64,000 bases of DNA from Amycolatopsis vancoresmycina (GTDB lineage Bacteria; Actinomycetota; Actinomycetes; Mycobacteriales; Pseudonocardiaceae): assembly GCF_000716785.1 (NCBI RefSeq), contig NZ_JNYY01000009.1:186001-250000 (forward strand), in the 5' to 3' direction. The position numbers and the translations under genes are program-made. The notes under the pieces are model-generated. The model was not told the origin of the DNA. It worked only from the letters and a program-made list of their open reading frames with translations, and searched no databases. Positions 48,975 to 58,359 of the stretch are shown one piece after another. Numbering within the stretch: position 1 is the first letter of the stretch; each line of letters opens with the position of its first letter.

Positions 48975-50048
48975 ATGCCGACCCCAGCACGTGTGCGAGC
49001 CGACGCGTGCCCCGGTGTTTTCGCACCCCACGACGCCGCCGACGGGCCATTGGCCCGGGTGCGGCTGCCCGGCGGCACGATTTCCGCAGCGCAGCTGCAC
49101 GCGCTGGCCGACGCGGCCGAAGCGTGCGGCGACGGCGACCTCCACCTCACTTCGCGCGGCAACGTCCAGCTGCGCGGCGTCACCCGGCCCAGCCTCGCGG
49201 CCCGGCTGGCCGACGCCGGCCTCCTGCCGTCGCCGTCGCACGAGCGGGTCCGGAACGTCCTCGCGTCGCCGCTGAGCGGAGTGCGCGGCGGCCTCGCCGA
49301 CGTCCGCGGCCTGGCGGGGGCACTCGATTTTGCGCTGTGTTCGGCACCGGAACTGGCGGCGCTGCCCGGGCGGTTCCTCTTCGCCTTCGACGACGGCCGC
49401 GGCGACGTCGCCGGGGAGGGCGCCGACGTCTGCTGGCGTGCGCTGGATTCCGGAACGGGGACGCTGCTGCTTGCGGGTGGCGACACCGGGCGGCGGGTGG
49501 CCCGCGCCGACGCCGTGGCCGCGTTGATCGAGGTCGCGCTGGAGTTCTGCCGGATACGCGGGTCCGCGTGGCGCGTCGCCGAACTCGACGACCCGGCCTG
49601 GCGCAGGACGCCGGTGCCGCGTGTCGAGGTCTCGGTGCCGGTGGGGCTGATCGAACGGGACGGCGGCTTCGCGGCCGGGGTCGTGCCGCGCTTCGGGCAG
49701 CTGTCCGCGGCGCAGGCGCGGGCGCTGGCGGAATTCGGGACGGCGCTCGTCACGCCGTGGAAGACCGTGGTCCTGCCGGACGTGCCCGCCGACGTCTTCG
49801 AACGGCTGGGTTTCGGCGGCGAGGCACTGGGAACCACCGCGTGCATCGGCCGTCCGGGCTGCGCGAAGTCGCGCGCCGACGTCCGGGCCGACGCGGTGTT
49901 CCGGCCGGGCCTGCGCGCGCACTTCTCGGGCTGCGAACGGCGGTGCGGGAAGCCGTCGCGCTCCCATGTGGACGTTGTCGCCGAAGCGGGGGGCTACCGC
50001 ATCGACGGCCGCTGGGTGCCGCTCGACGAGCTGAAGGGAAATCTGTGA
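48975..50048 (+). CDS. cobG: Precorrin-3B synthase CobG
   Basis: A protein of 357 residues with the sulfite/nitrite-reductase fold: two ferredoxin-like halves (LHLTSRGNVQLRGV in the first; VPRFGQLSAAQARALAEFG in the second) and a [4Fe-4S]/siroheme-type cysteine set CIGRPGCAKS plus SGCERRCGKP near the C-terminus. CobG uses molecular oxygen to convert precorrin-3A to precorrin-3B, so this organism uses the aerobic branch. ATG 48975 is at the correct N-terminus but lacks a strong ribosome binding site. The stop overlaps the cobH start (GTGA). Confidence 0.95.
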   Translation: MPTPARVRADACPGVFAPHDAADGPLARVRLPGGTISAAQLHALADAAEACGDGDLHLTSRGNVQLRGVTRPSLAARLADAGLLPSPSHERVRNVLASPLSGVRGGLADVRGLAGALDFALCSAPELAALPGRFLFAFDDGRGDVAGEGADVCWRALDSGTGTLLLAGGDTGRRVARADAVAALIEVALEFCRIRGSAWRVAELDDPAWRRTPVPRVEVSVPVGLIERDGGFAAGVVPRFGQLSAAQARALAEFGTALVTPWKTVVLPDVPADVFERLGFGGEALGTTACIGRPGCAKSRADVRADAVFRPGLRAHFSGCERRCGKPSRSHVDVVAEAGGYRIDGRWVPLDELKGNL

Positions 50049-50668
50049 TCGACTACCTGCGGGACGGTGCCGAGATCTACCGGCACTCGTTCGCCACGAT
50101 CCGCGAGGAGGCGGACCTGGCGATCCTGCCCGACGACGTGGCCGGGCTGGCGGTCCGGATGATCCACGCCTGCGGCATGGTCGATCTGGTCGACGACCTG
50201 CGCTACACGCTCGACGTGGTCGAGTCCGGCCGCGCGGCCCTCGAAGCCGGCGCGCCGATCCTGTGCGACGCACAGATGATCGCCAGCGGCGTCACCCGCC
50301 GTCGCCTGCCCGCGGACAACGAGGTGCTCTGCACGCTCTCGGACCCCGGTGTCCCATCGCTGGCCGAGCGGATGGGCACGACACGCTCGGCGGCGGCGCT
50401 GGAACTGTGGCGCGACAAGCTGCCCGGTTCGGTGGTGGCGATCGGCAACGCACCGACGGCGTTGTTCCGCCTGCTGGAGATCCTCGACGAAGGCGTCGGC
50501 GCGCCCGCGGCGATCATCGGCGTCCCGGTCGGGTTCGTCGGCGCGGTGGAGTCCAAAGTGGAGCTCGCCAAGCGAGCGCCCGCGCCGTACCTGGTGGTGC
50601 ACGGCCGCCGAGGTGGCAGCGCGATGGCCGTGGCGGCGATCAACGCCCTCGCGAGCGCAGAGGAATGA
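50045..50668 (+). CDS. cobH: Precorrin-8X methylmutase
   Basis: A protein of 207 residues. The catalytic His lies in LAVRMIHACGMVDL, and the family blocks GAPILCDAQMIASGVTRRRLPA, GSVVAIGNAPTALFRLLEIL and PAAIIGVPVGFVGAVESK are all present. It moves the C11 methyl group to C12, converting precorrin-8X to hydrogenobyrinic acid. GTG 50045 overlaps the cobG stop by four bases; its own stop overlaps the start of cobIJ (ATGA). Position second in a coupled cobG-cobH-cobIJ unit. Confidence 0.96.
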   Translation: MIDYLRDGAEIYRHSFATIREEADLAILPDDVAGLAVRMIHACGMVDLVDDLRYTLDVVESGRAALEAGAPILCDAQMIASGVTRRRLPADNEVLCTLSDPGVPSLAERMGTTRSAAALELWRDKLPGSVVAIGNAPTALFRLLEILDEGVGAPAAIIGVPVGFVGAVESKVELAKRAPAPYLVVHGRRGGSAMAVAAINALASAEE

Positions 50669-52152
50669 CCGGCACGCTGTACGGCGTCGGGCTCGGCCCC
50701 GGTGACCCGGAACTGATGACGGTCAAGGCAGCGCGCCTGATTTCCGAGGCGGCGGTGATCGCCTACCACTGCGCGCGGCACGGCCGCAGCATCGCGCGCT
50801 CGGTCGCGGAGCCGTACCTGCGCGAGGGGCAGATCGAGGAGAAGCTCGTCTACCCGGTCACGACGGAGACGACGGACCACCCGGGCGGCTACGAAGGCGC
50901 GATCGCGGACTTCTACGAGCTGAGCGCGAAGCGCCTGGCCGAGCACCTCGACGCGGGGCGCGATGTGGTCCTGCTCTGCGAAGGCGACCCGTTCTTCTAC
51001 GGCTCGTACATGTACATGCACGAGCGCCTGGCCGGCCGCTTCCAGGCGGTGGTGGTCCCGGGCGTGACATCGGTGAGCGCGGCGGCGTCGGTGATCGGCC
51101 GCCCGCTGGTCCAGCGCGACGAGGTCCTGACGGTGCTCCCGGGCACCCTCCCGGCCCCGGAGCTGGCCCGCCGCCTGGCGGACACGGACGCGGCGGCGGT
51201 CCTGAAGCTGGGCCGGACGTTCTCGTCGGTGCGGGAGGCGTTCGCGGAGGCCGGAAAGCTGGACGACGCGGTGTACGTCGAGCGCGCGACCTGGGGACAG
51301 CAGCGGATCGAGCCCCTGGCTTCGGTGGATCCTTCGACGGTGCCGTACTTTTCGCTGGCTCTGCTGCCTTCGCCCGCTTATGCGTCACGGCAGTCTCCTG
51401 CTTCGCCTGCTCCTGCGCCTGCTGCCGGGGGCGAGGTCGTCGTCGTGGGTCTCGGCCCGGCGGGTCCCGAGTGGCTGACCCCAGAGGCGGCTTCGGAGCT
51501 TTCGGCTGCGGAACACATCGTCGGGTACGGGCCGTATGTGGCGCGGGTGCCGCAGAAGGCGGGCCAGCAGCGGCACGCGTCGGGCAACCGCGTGGAGGCG
51601 GACCGGGCGCGCGAAGCGCTTTCCCTGGCTGCTTCCGGGGCTCGGGTCGCGGTGGTGTCCTCGGGTGACCCGGGGGTGTTCGCGATGGCGTCGGCGGTGC
51701 TGGAGCAGGTGTCAGCGGGCCACGGCTCGGGGGTTCGTGTCCGGATCGTCCCGGGCGTGACGGCAGCGCAGGCGGCGGCGTCCCGGGTGGGAGCGCCGCT
51801 GGGTCACGATTACTGCGTGCTGTCGTTGTCGGATCGCTTGAAGCCGTGGGAGATCATCGAGAAGCGCCTGGACGCGGCGGGCGCGGCGGATCTGGTGCTG
51901 GCGCTGTACAACCCGGCGTCCCGCACCCGGACGACCCAGCTCGCCGACGCCCGTGCTGTCCTCCTGCGCCATCGTGCTGCTTCCACGCCGGTCGTGGTGG
52001 CCCGGGACGTGGGTGGCCCGGAGGAGGACATCCGCATCACGACGCTGGGGGAGCTGGACCCGTCCACAGTGGACATGCGCTGCCTGCTGATCGTGGGTTC
52101 CTCGAAGACCCGATCCGAGAACGGCATCGTCTGGACGCCCCGCAGTTACTGA
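50665..52152 (+). CDS. cobIJ: CobIJ fusion (precorrin-2 C20- and precorrin-3B C17-methyltransferase)
   Basis: A protein of 495 residues made of two SAM-dependent corrin methyltransferases. N-terminal half (1-~240, CobI): LYGVGLGPGDPELMTVKAARLI and LLCEGDPFFYGSYMYM. A flexible Ala/Pro-rich linker (ASRQSPASPAPAPAAGG) joins the C-terminal half (~255-495, CobJ): VVGLGPAGPEWLTPEA, VAVVSSGDPGVFAMAS, VLALYNPASRTRTTQLADA. It makes precorrin-3A and, after CobG, precorrin-4. The fusion is common in actinobacteria. Its end overlaps the end of the converging OLD-like gene by seven bases. Confidence 0.96.
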   Translation: MTGTLYGVGLGPGDPELMTVKAARLISEAAVIAYHCARHGRSIARSVAEPYLREGQIEEKLVYPVTTETTDHPGGYEGAIADFYELSAKRLAEHLDAGRDVVLLCEGDPFFYGSYMYMHERLAGRFQAVVVPGVTSVSAAASVIGRPLVQRDEVLTVLPGTLPAPELARRLADTDAAAVLKLGRTFSSVREAFAEAGKLDDAVYVERATWGQQRIEPLASVDPSTVPYFSLALLPSPAYASRQSPASPAPAPAAGGEVVVVGLGPAGPEWLTPEAASELSAAEHIVGYGPYVARVPQKAGQQRHASGNRVEADRAREALSLAASGARVAVVSSGDPGVFAMASAVLEQVSAGHGSGVRVRIVPGVTAAQAAASRVGAPLGHDYCVLSLSDRLKPWEIIEKRLDAAGAADLVLALYNPASRTRTTQLADARAVLLRHRAASTPVVVARDVGGPEEDIRITTLGELDPSTVDMRCLLIVGSSKTRSENGIVWTPRSY

Positions 52153-53840
52153 TGGCGTGAGATGAACTCGGCGGCCGCGAGCACGAAGTCCCGCGCGGCC
52201 GCCGAGTTCCGTCCGGTTTCGAGCACCGTTCGCAGCCACTCGGCTTTGTTCTCGCCGGAGATGTCGGGGTGGAAGCGTTCCAGCTCGCCGCACGGGACCA
52301 CGAAGATCCCCAGCTCGCGCAGGCCCCGGTCAAGGTCCTCGAAGGCGGTCACGGCGTCGCCCGACAGATGGTGGACGCCGTACTTCTTGAACTGCCGCCA
52401 GCCGCTCACCGGGCTGACGGCCTCCTTGATCTTGGCGATCTCGCCGCTGCTCAAGGAGGGCGCCTTGCTGCGGGCGAACTGCGCCTCGACAAGGGCCTTG
52501 GCGGCGGTGCGATCGACCTTCCGGCCCCACGACTGCACGGAGTTTTCGATGACCGCCCGGGCTTTCGCGAAAGCCTCCGGATCGCCGCCCTGAGCGACGA
52601 CGACCTCGGCGAAGTCCTTGTCGTCGCGGAGGAAGTCGATGTCCAGTACTGCGACGACGGGCACCCGCGCCGAGCGCAGCGCATCGACGGCCCGGCCGAC
52701 GCGGGCCTTGCCGTTGCAGTGGGTGAAGTGGATACCCGGCGCGGAGGTTCCGGCTTCGAGGACCGAGCGGTAGTAGGTGCAGTCGGATTCTGCTTCACAG
52801 ACGATCACGCCGCGGGAGAACAGCCCGTCGACGATCGGGTAGTACTTCACGAGCGGGTCGTCGTAGAGCGTCCGGACCTTCGCCGGGGCGATGCTCGCCA
52901 CGTGGTTGGTCGCGCCGGTCCGGGTCAGCCGAGTGATGGCGACATCCGCGCGCACCGAAGTGATGCCCTTGATGATGTCGGCGCTGTGCGTCGCCACGAT
53001 GACCTGCGACCCCGCGGCGTGCTCCTCGGCGAGGAACCGGCCCAGCAGGTAGGCCTGCGGCGGGTGCAGGAACGCTTCCGGCTCGTCGATGAGCACGATG
53101 GGGTAGTGGGAGGTCTTGAGCGCGAAGAGGATGCTCGCGAACGCCCGGAACCCGTCACCCTGTTCCGCCAGTCGCGGTAGCTCGTTGAGTTGCCGCAGGT
53201 ATTCGCGGCTCACCGGCGGCGCAGACTCGGGTTCGGTGACTTCGCCGACGTGCAGCGTGATTTCGGGTGTTGCGTACCGGTTCACGGTCAGCGGTTCGCC
53301 GAACGCGCGGCGCAGCAGGTCACTCATTGCGCGTTCGAATTCCCGGTCCTGGTACAGCAGCTGGGCCATGCCGGTGGGCCGCTGCGTGTACGGGTTGAAC
53401 GCCTGCCCGTCGAGCGGCAAGCTCAAGCTGCTGTGCGCGCTCAGCTGGAGGACGAGAAGCGGGCACAGGACTCCGAGCCTACCGGGGTACCTCCCGAGGT
53501 GTTCCCAAGCGTTGGCAATCTGCGAGAACGTCAGGACCGTTCCCGAGTTCGTCCGGATCTGTGCTTCGTCGCCGGTCGATTCGGGCTCCCGGACGGGATG
53601 TGTGCGTCGGATCCAGGCCAGGAACCCCTCGTACTCCATCGGGGAATCGATGGCGACCTGCCGCAGGATCCGATTCGGCGGATGCGCTTGCTGGCCGGCT
53701 TGAAGTGCGAGCTGGGTGCCGAGTTCGCGCAGCAGCAGGCTTTTGCCGACGTTGTTCGGTCCCACGATCACCGTGAGGCCGTCGGCGATTTCCACCTCTT
53801 CGCCGGACTGCAGTTCCAGGCTCCGGAGCTTGAGCACCAT
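52146..53840 (-). CDS. OLD-like ATPase with TOPRIM nuclease domain
   Basis: A protein of 564 residues. N-terminal ABC/RecF-type ATPase (1-~330): Walker A VGPNNVGKSLLL (~28-39), a signature-like region, Walker B IVLIDEPEAFLHPP, and TH-SADI H-loop. C-terminal TOPRIM domain (~345-): Glu in RGVIVCEAESDC and the acidic pair in VVAVLDIDFLRDD. OLD-family proteins (class 1 without a UvrD partner) act in phage defence or DNA processing. No UvrD-like gene is adjacent, so it is not a Gabija pair. It sits between cobIJ and emb, on the minus strand, inside the cobalamin locus, where it looks like an insertion. Start ATG 53840 is at the correct N-terminus. Confidence 0.9.
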   Translation of the reverse strand: MVLKLRSLELQSGEEVEIADGLTVIVGPNNVGKSLLLRELGTQLALQAGQQAHPPNRILRQVAIDSPMEYEGFLAWIRRTHPVREPESTGDEAQIRTNSGTVLTFSQIANAWEHLGRYPGRLGVLCPLLVLQLSAHSSLSLPLDGQAFNPYTQRPTGMAQLLYQDREFERAMSDLLRRAFGEPLTVNRYATPEITLHVGEVTEPESAPPVSREYLRQLNELPRLAEQGDGFRAFASILFALKTSHYPIVLIDEPEAFLHPPQAYLLGRFLAEEHAAGSQVIVATHSADIIKGITSVRADVAITRLTRTGATNHVASIAPAKVRTLYDDPLVKYYPIVDGLFSRGVIVCEAESDCTYYRSVLEAGTSAPGIHFTHCNGKARVGRAVDALRSARVPVVAVLDIDFLRDDKDFAEVVVAQGGDPEAFAKARAVIENSVQSWGRKVDRTAAKALVEAQFARSKAPSLSSGEIAKIKEAVSPVSGWRQFKKYGVHHLSGDAVTAFEDLDRGLRELGIFVVPCGELERFHPDISGENKAEWLRTVLETGRNSAAARDFVLAAAEFISRHQ

Positions 53841-53872
53841 GGCGTCATCCTGTCACGGTGCCCAAGCCGGAT

Positions 53873-56800
53873 TCAGCGCGTCGGGTCCTTGCCGTTCGGC
53901 TGCCGCGGTCCCGGACCCGGTGACCACCAGCCCGGCACCGTCTTCTCGCCGTGCACCACCGTCGGTGCGATGCCTTCCGTGAACGGCTCGATCTGCAGCA
54001 GCTGGCCCCACGACTGGCTCGGCTGGCCGATCAGGTAACTCGGCACCTCCGGCTCCTCCGCCAGTTCCTCCAGCCACCCGATCGGCCCGCCGTTCGTCGA
54101 GGACGCCCACTGGGCCTCGTCCGCCAGGCCGCCCGCGGTGATGCGGTAGTCCGGGACCTGCGAAATCCCGTCGTGCGACGTCACCGGCTGGACGCACGGG
54201 TACACGAACGACGCCGGCCAGTCCACGTACACCGGCTTCGAGCCGATGCGGTCCGTCAGTGTCGTGAACGTCGGGACGCGCGGGGCCGACGCCGCGATCC
54301 AGCCGTCCTCGGTCAGGTCGTTGTCCACGATGTTGATGCGGACCGCGTTCGTCTCCGGCGGGAGGTCGCGCAGGTTGATGCGGGTGTCGTTCCAGCCGCC
54401 CGTGCCCGAGCCCGGCGGCAGCATGAACTGGCTGCGCAGGACCTTCACACCGTCCGGGGTGTCGACGCCGTAGTCCAGGCTCACCGAGGTCGGACGGCGG
54501 GCCGCGCCCGCCGTCGCCACCACGATCTGGCCGTCCGCCGGCTTCTCCGTCAGCGCGTACCAGTCGCTGCGCAGCCGTCCCGCGCGCGTCTCCGGGTCGA
54601 GGTAGCTCGACCACATCGGCACCTTCTCCGGCGTGAACCCGTGCGGCGGCTCTGCTAGGGGGTCCTTGTCGTCGATCGGGCGGGTGTGGAAGCCGGTCTG
54701 GACGCGGCCGTTGTCCTGGTCCGGGTTCGGCAGCGGCGAGTCCGTCTCCTTGGGCTTCTCCGCCACGGTCCGCTGCTCGGCCTGCGCGTGCAGGATGCTC
54801 GTCGCCGCGTCGCGCTCGACCATCACGTGGTCGGAGAGGTTGCAGCTCTTGCCGAACAGGTGCCCGACGTTCGCCGCGCCCAGGCTGTAGCTGCCGGACT
54901 GGTTGTGGATCGCCCACGCCATCGTGACGAACTCGCCCGCCGCGACCAGGCCGCAGACCACCACCAGCGACAGCGACCCGAGCCGCAGCGCCCGCAGCCG
55001 GCCCTCCTGCGGCTGGTCCGGCAGCCCCGGCCGGTGCGCGCGGACGTTCTCGACGAACGCGTACACCCCGGCGGCCGCGGCCGCGACCAGCAGGATCGTC
55101 GACAGCGGGATGCCACCGACCGACGGCGCCACGTTCGTCCACTGGACGCCGAGGCGGGAGACGAACCAGTACGTGTTCGGCCCGGTCGCGGCCAGCGCGG
55201 CGACCACCAGCAGCGCCGCCAGGAACGCCGCGCGGTTGCGTTTCGACCGCAGCACCGTCGAGCTGGTCGCGAGCGCCGCCAGCGCCGCCATCGACGCGCC
55301 GACCGCCGCGAACGCGCCGAAGTGGTGCGTCCACTTCGTCGGTGTCAGGGCCAGGAGCAGGAAGAACAGCGCCGTCGTGCCGATCAGGCGGCGCGCCGGG
55401 CCGAGCGCCGCGCCGGGGATCCGGCTGCGGCGCAGCAGCACCACCAGGCAGGTGGCGGTGCACAGCACGACCAGCAGCACCGGGAACCGGCGCGGCGCCG
55501 AGCCGTCCGGCAGGTCGGCGAACAGCAGCTGGTAGCGCGCGAGTTCCTGGAACCACGACAGGTTCGGGCCGACCTGGGTGCGGATCCGGGTCGCCTCCTG
55601 GACGGTCGCGAACGTCTGGTCGGCGAACACCACGACCAGCACGAGCAGCCCCGCGGCGGCGACCGGCGCGAGGACCGGCAGCCAGCCGCTCTCGTTCGCG
55701 CGTTGGCGGATCAGCTTGAAGAGCGGCCGCGCGGCGACCAGGAACGGCGCCACCGCGATCAGCCCGGTCGGCGTCGCGGCCAGGGTGAACCCGGCCGCGG
55801 TCAGGCCGAGGCACAGCGGCAGCAGCCGCCGCGTCACCAGCGTGCGCTCGACCGCGCAGATCGCCAGCAGCGAGCCGAGCGCGGCCACCGGTTCCGGGCG
55901 GACGCCGTTGTTGTAGGGCATCCACCAGATCAGGAACACCGTCGCCGCGGCCCAGCTGGCCGGGCGGCTGGTGCGGATCTGGCTGCCGAGGCGCGGCATC
56001 ACCTCGCGGCTGATCAGCAGCCAGCTCAGCACGCCGAGCAGGAACGACGGCAGCCGGATCCACGGCGGCACCGTGCTGACGTGCGTCATCAGCTCGAAGA
56101 CGTGGTAGAACCAGCCGAACGGCGCCTCGGCGACGCCGAACCAGCGGTGGTAGTTCGTCAGGTAGCCGGTCGCCTCGGTGACCCGGGCCATGGTCAGGAT
56201 GTAGCCGTCGTCCGAGGTCACCGGCCCGATGAAGACCCACGCACCGAGCGCGATGATCACCGTCGCGTCCCGCGCGGTCAGCCGCCACCAGCCGACCGGC
56301 GCCCAGCGCGGCGCACGTCTCGCGAAGCCGGAGTCGCGGCGCCAGACCGCGATCAGGCAGCCGATCAGCGACAGGATGGCGAGCACGCCGACGACGATCT
56401 TCAGCGCGGTCGGCGACGTCTGGTAGCGCGTGTCCGGCACGACCGAGACGTGCAGCCCGGCGATCGGGTCCTTGCTCGAGTTGATCGAGGAGTAGATGCC
56501 GACCACGCGGGGCCGGACGTCGCCGCCGGCGTGGAAGATCGGCGTCCCGGCCACGGCGAGGGTCATCTGCGTCGCGTCGACGTCCAGCTCGACGTCGCAC
56601 TTCTCGGCGGGCAGCGGCTGCTGGGCGATCTGCTGGCCCTGGCTGGAGGCGAGCAGCACGCCGTTGTCGACGCGCAGCTGCAGGCCGACGCCGTTGCCGG
56701 CCTTCGGGTCGGTGCGGCCGTCCGGCACGGTGGCGAACAGCAGGCCGGGACCGTTCGTGCGGGCGTCGACCGAGCGGATGGCCGCGCACGGCAGCTCGGC

Positions 56801-56965
56801 GCGCAGGTCCTCGGCCCAGTACCCGGTCAAGGGCGCGTTGACGGAGCGGGTGTCGCTGCCGGTGGGCCAGACGACCTCCGCCGTGTCCTGCACCACCGGC
56901 AGGAAGGGGAAAGCCAGCGCGCACAAGGCCGAGAGCAACCCCAGCGCTACGGCAATCAGACGCAT
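53873..56965 (-). CDS. Emb-type arabinosyltransferase
   Basis: A protein of 1030 residues of the EmbA/B/C family (GT53). N-terminal membrane helix, a first extracytoplasmic domain, about a dozen further helices with the conserved SDDGYILTMARVTEATGYLTNYHRWFG (acidic DD-Y catalytic-type loop) near residue 255, and a C-terminal carbohydrate-binding domain (~700-1030). The proteins add arabinofuranose from decaprenyl-phosphate to the wall arabinogalactan; in mycobacteria they are the ethambutol targets. Arabinose/galactose walls occur in Pseudonocardiaceae without mycolates. Its start lies 18 bp after the bluB stop, so transcription could run from the cob operon. Only one emb gene is seen here. 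Confidence 0.95.
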   Translation of the reverse strand: MRLIAVALGLLSALCALAFPFLPVVQDTAEVVWPTGSDTRSVNAPLTGYWAEDLRAELPCAAIRSVDARTNGPGLLFATVPDGRTDPKAGNGVGLQLRVDNGVLLASSQGQQIAQQPLPAEKCDVELDVDATQMTLAVAGTPIFHAGGDVRPRVVGIYSSINSSKDPIAGLHVSVVPDTRYQTSPTALKIVVGVLAILSLIGCLIAVWRRDSGFARRAPRWAPVGWWRLTARDATVIIALGAWVFIGPVTSDDGYILTMARVTEATGYLTNYHRWFGVAEAPFGWFYHVFELMTHVSTVPPWIRLPSFLLGVLSWLLISREVMPRLGSQIRTSRPASWAAATVFLIWWMPYNNGVRPEPVAALGSLLAICAVERTLVTRRLLPLCLGLTAAGFTLAATPTGLIAVAPFLVAARPLFKLIRQRANESGWLPVLAPVAAAGLLVLVVVFADQTFATVQEATRIRTQVGPNLSWFQELARYQLLFADLPDGSAPRRFPVLLVVLCTATCLVVLLRRSRIPGAALGPARRLIGTTALFFLLLALTPTKWTHHFGAFAAVGASMAALAALATSSTVLRSKRNRAAFLAALLVVAALAATGPNTYWFVSRLGVQWTNVAPSVGGIPLSTILLVAAAAAGVYAFVENVRAHRPGLPDQPQEGRLRALRLGSLSLVVVCGLVAAGEFVTMAWAIHNQSGSYSLGAANVGHLFGKSCNLSDHVMVERDAATSILHAQAEQRTVAEKPKETDSPLPNPDQDNGRVQTGFHTRPIDDKDPLAEPPHGFTPEKVPMWSSYLDPETRAGRLRSDWYALTEKPADGQIVVATAGAARRPTSVSLDYGVDTPDGVKVLRSQFMLPPGSGTGGWNDTRINLRDLPPETNAVRINIVDNDLTEDGWIAASAPRVPTFTTLTDRIGSKPVYVDWPASFVYPCVQPVTSHDGISQVPDYRITAGGLADEAQWASSTNGGPIGWLEELAEEPEVPSYLIGQPSQSWGQLLQIEPFTEGIAPTVVHGEKTVPGWWSPGPGPRQPNGKDPTR

Positions 56966-56983
56966 CGGCGCAACGCTAACGGG

Positions 56984-57643
56984 TCAGACGTCGGCGGTTG
57001 ACGCAGCCCCCGGGTCACGCGGGGTGAACCTGCCGTGGTGTATCGCCGCGGTCAGGGGACGGCGGCTCCGCCAACCGTGGCGTTCCAGGTCGGGCACGGT
57101 CTCCAGCCTGCTGACCGGGCCGACGCAGAGCCACGCGACCGGCCGGACGCCGCCGGGCACGCCGAGCAGCTCGCCGAGGAACGGTTCGCGGTAGAAGCTC
57201 ACCCAGCCGACGCCCAGGCCCTCCGCGGTCGCGGCGAGCCAGAGGTTCTGGATCGCCAGGCACACCGAGTACAGCCCGGCGTCGGCGATGGCGTGCCTGC
57301 CGAGCACGTCGGGCGCGCCGCGCGCCGGGTCGTAGGTGACGACGATGCCCAGGCTCGCCTCGAGGATGCCCTCGATCTTGATGTTCGCGAAGGTGCTCGC
57401 GCGGTCTTCGCCGAGCTGCCCGGCGAACACCTCGCGCTCCTCGTGGACGTGCTTGGCGAACTTCTCGCGCGTCACGACGTCGTCGACCAGCACGAAGTCC
57501 CACGGCTGGGTGAGCCCCACGCTCGGCGCGGCGTGCGCGGCCTCGAGGACCCGCATGAGCGTGGCCTCGGGGATCGGCGCGCCGGTGAACTCGCCGCGGA
57601 CGTCCCGCCGTTTGCGCAGGACTTCGTAGAACTCTTCGATCAT
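56984..57643 (-). CDS. bluB: BluB, 5,6-dimethylbenzimidazole synthase
   Basis: A protein of 219 residues, a nitroreductase-fold flavin enzyme that breaks reduced FMN into dimethylbenzimidazole, the lower ligand of B12. Matching blocks: FYEVLRKRRDVRGEF, AAPSVGLTQPWDFVLV, TFANIKIEGILEASLGIVVTYD and GLGVGWVSFY, which include residues that cradle FMN in the family. ATG 57643 overlaps the stop of cobK (ATGA). Oxygen is required, consistent with CobG. It is the last gene of the coupled cobM-Gfo-cobK-bluB unit. Confidence 0.95.
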   Translation of the reverse strand: MIEEFYEVLRKRRDVRGEFTGAPIPEATLMRVLEAAHAAPSVGLTQPWDFVLVDDVVTREKFAKHVHEEREVFAGQLGEDRASTFANIKIEGILEASLGIVVTYDPARGAPDVLGRHAIADAGLYSVCLAIQNLWLAATAEGLGVGWVSFYREPFLGELLGVPGGVRPVAWLCVGPVSRLETVPDLERHGWRSRRPLTAAIHHGRFTPRDPGAASTADV

Positions 57644-58359
57644 CGGTGCAGGACCCATTCGACGGCGGCGGGGACGGTTTCGGCGGTCTCGGTGGCGGGG
57701 CGGTCCGGCCGCCTGACGAGCAGGACGGGCATGCCGAGCTCGCGGGCGGCGGTCAGCTTCGCGCTGGTCTGCGCGCCGCCGGAGTCCTTCGTGACCAGGA
57801 CGTCCACCCGGCCGAGCAGCTCGCGCTCCGCGGCCACCTCGTACGGCCCGCGGGCGAGGATCAGCTCGTGGTGGCGCGGCAGCGGAGGCTCGGGCGGGTC
57901 GACGCAGCGGATCAGGAACCACAGGTCGTCGAGGTGCGCGAAGGCGGGCAGGCCCTGGCGGCCGCTGGTCAGGAACACGCGTTTACCCAGGTCGGCGAGC
58001 ATTTCTGCGGCTTCGGCGAGGTCGGCGGCCCAGTGCCAGTCGTCCTGCGGTCCCGCCTGCCAGCCCGGCCGGGCGAGCCTGAGCAGGGGCGTCTGCGTTC
58101 GCTCGGCGGCCGTTGCCGCGTTCGCGCCGATGCGTTCGGCGAAGGGGTGGGTGGCGTCCACGACCGCTTCGACCTGGTTCTCGCGCAAGTACCGCGCGAG
58201 ACCTTCCGGGCCGCCGAAGCCGCCTACGCGCACTTCGCCGACGGGGAGCCTCGGCCGCGCGACTCGCCCCGCCAGCGAAGAGACAACCTCGACTCCGCGT
58301 TCGGTGAGCGCTTCGGCGAGCTTCCGGGCTTCGCCGGTCCCGCCGAGGATGAGGATCAC
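57640..58359 (-). CDS. cobK: Precorrin-6A reductase CobK
   Basis: A protein of 239 residues. It starts VILILGGTGEARKLAEAL, the Rossmann-type beginning of CobK/CbiJ, followed by VVDATHPFAERIGANAATAAE, RVFLTSGRQGLPAF and VLVTKDSGGAQTSAKLTAARELGMPVLLVRRP, all conserved family blocks. It reduces precorrin-6A with NADPH. GTG 58359 overlaps the stop of the Gfo/Idh/MocA gene (GTGA), and its stop overlaps bluB. Longer frames upstream read the oxidoreductase gene in another phase and are discarded. Confidence 0.95.
   Translation of the reverse strand: MILILGGTGEARKLAEALTERGVEVVSSLAGRVARPRLPVGEVRVGGFGGPEGLARYLRENQVEAVVDATHPFAERIGANAATAAERTQTPLLRLARPGWQAGPQDDWHWAADLAEAAEMLADLGKRVFLTSGRQGLPAFAHLDDLWFLIRCVDPPEPPLPRHHELILARGPYEVAAERELLGRVDVLVTKDSGGAQTSAKLTAARELGMPVLLVRRPDRPATETAETVPAAVEWVLHR

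Noticed and set aside
52146..53840. Gabija defence system.
   Set aside because: Gabija needs a UvrD-like helicase next to the OLD-like nuclease; neither neighbour is one.
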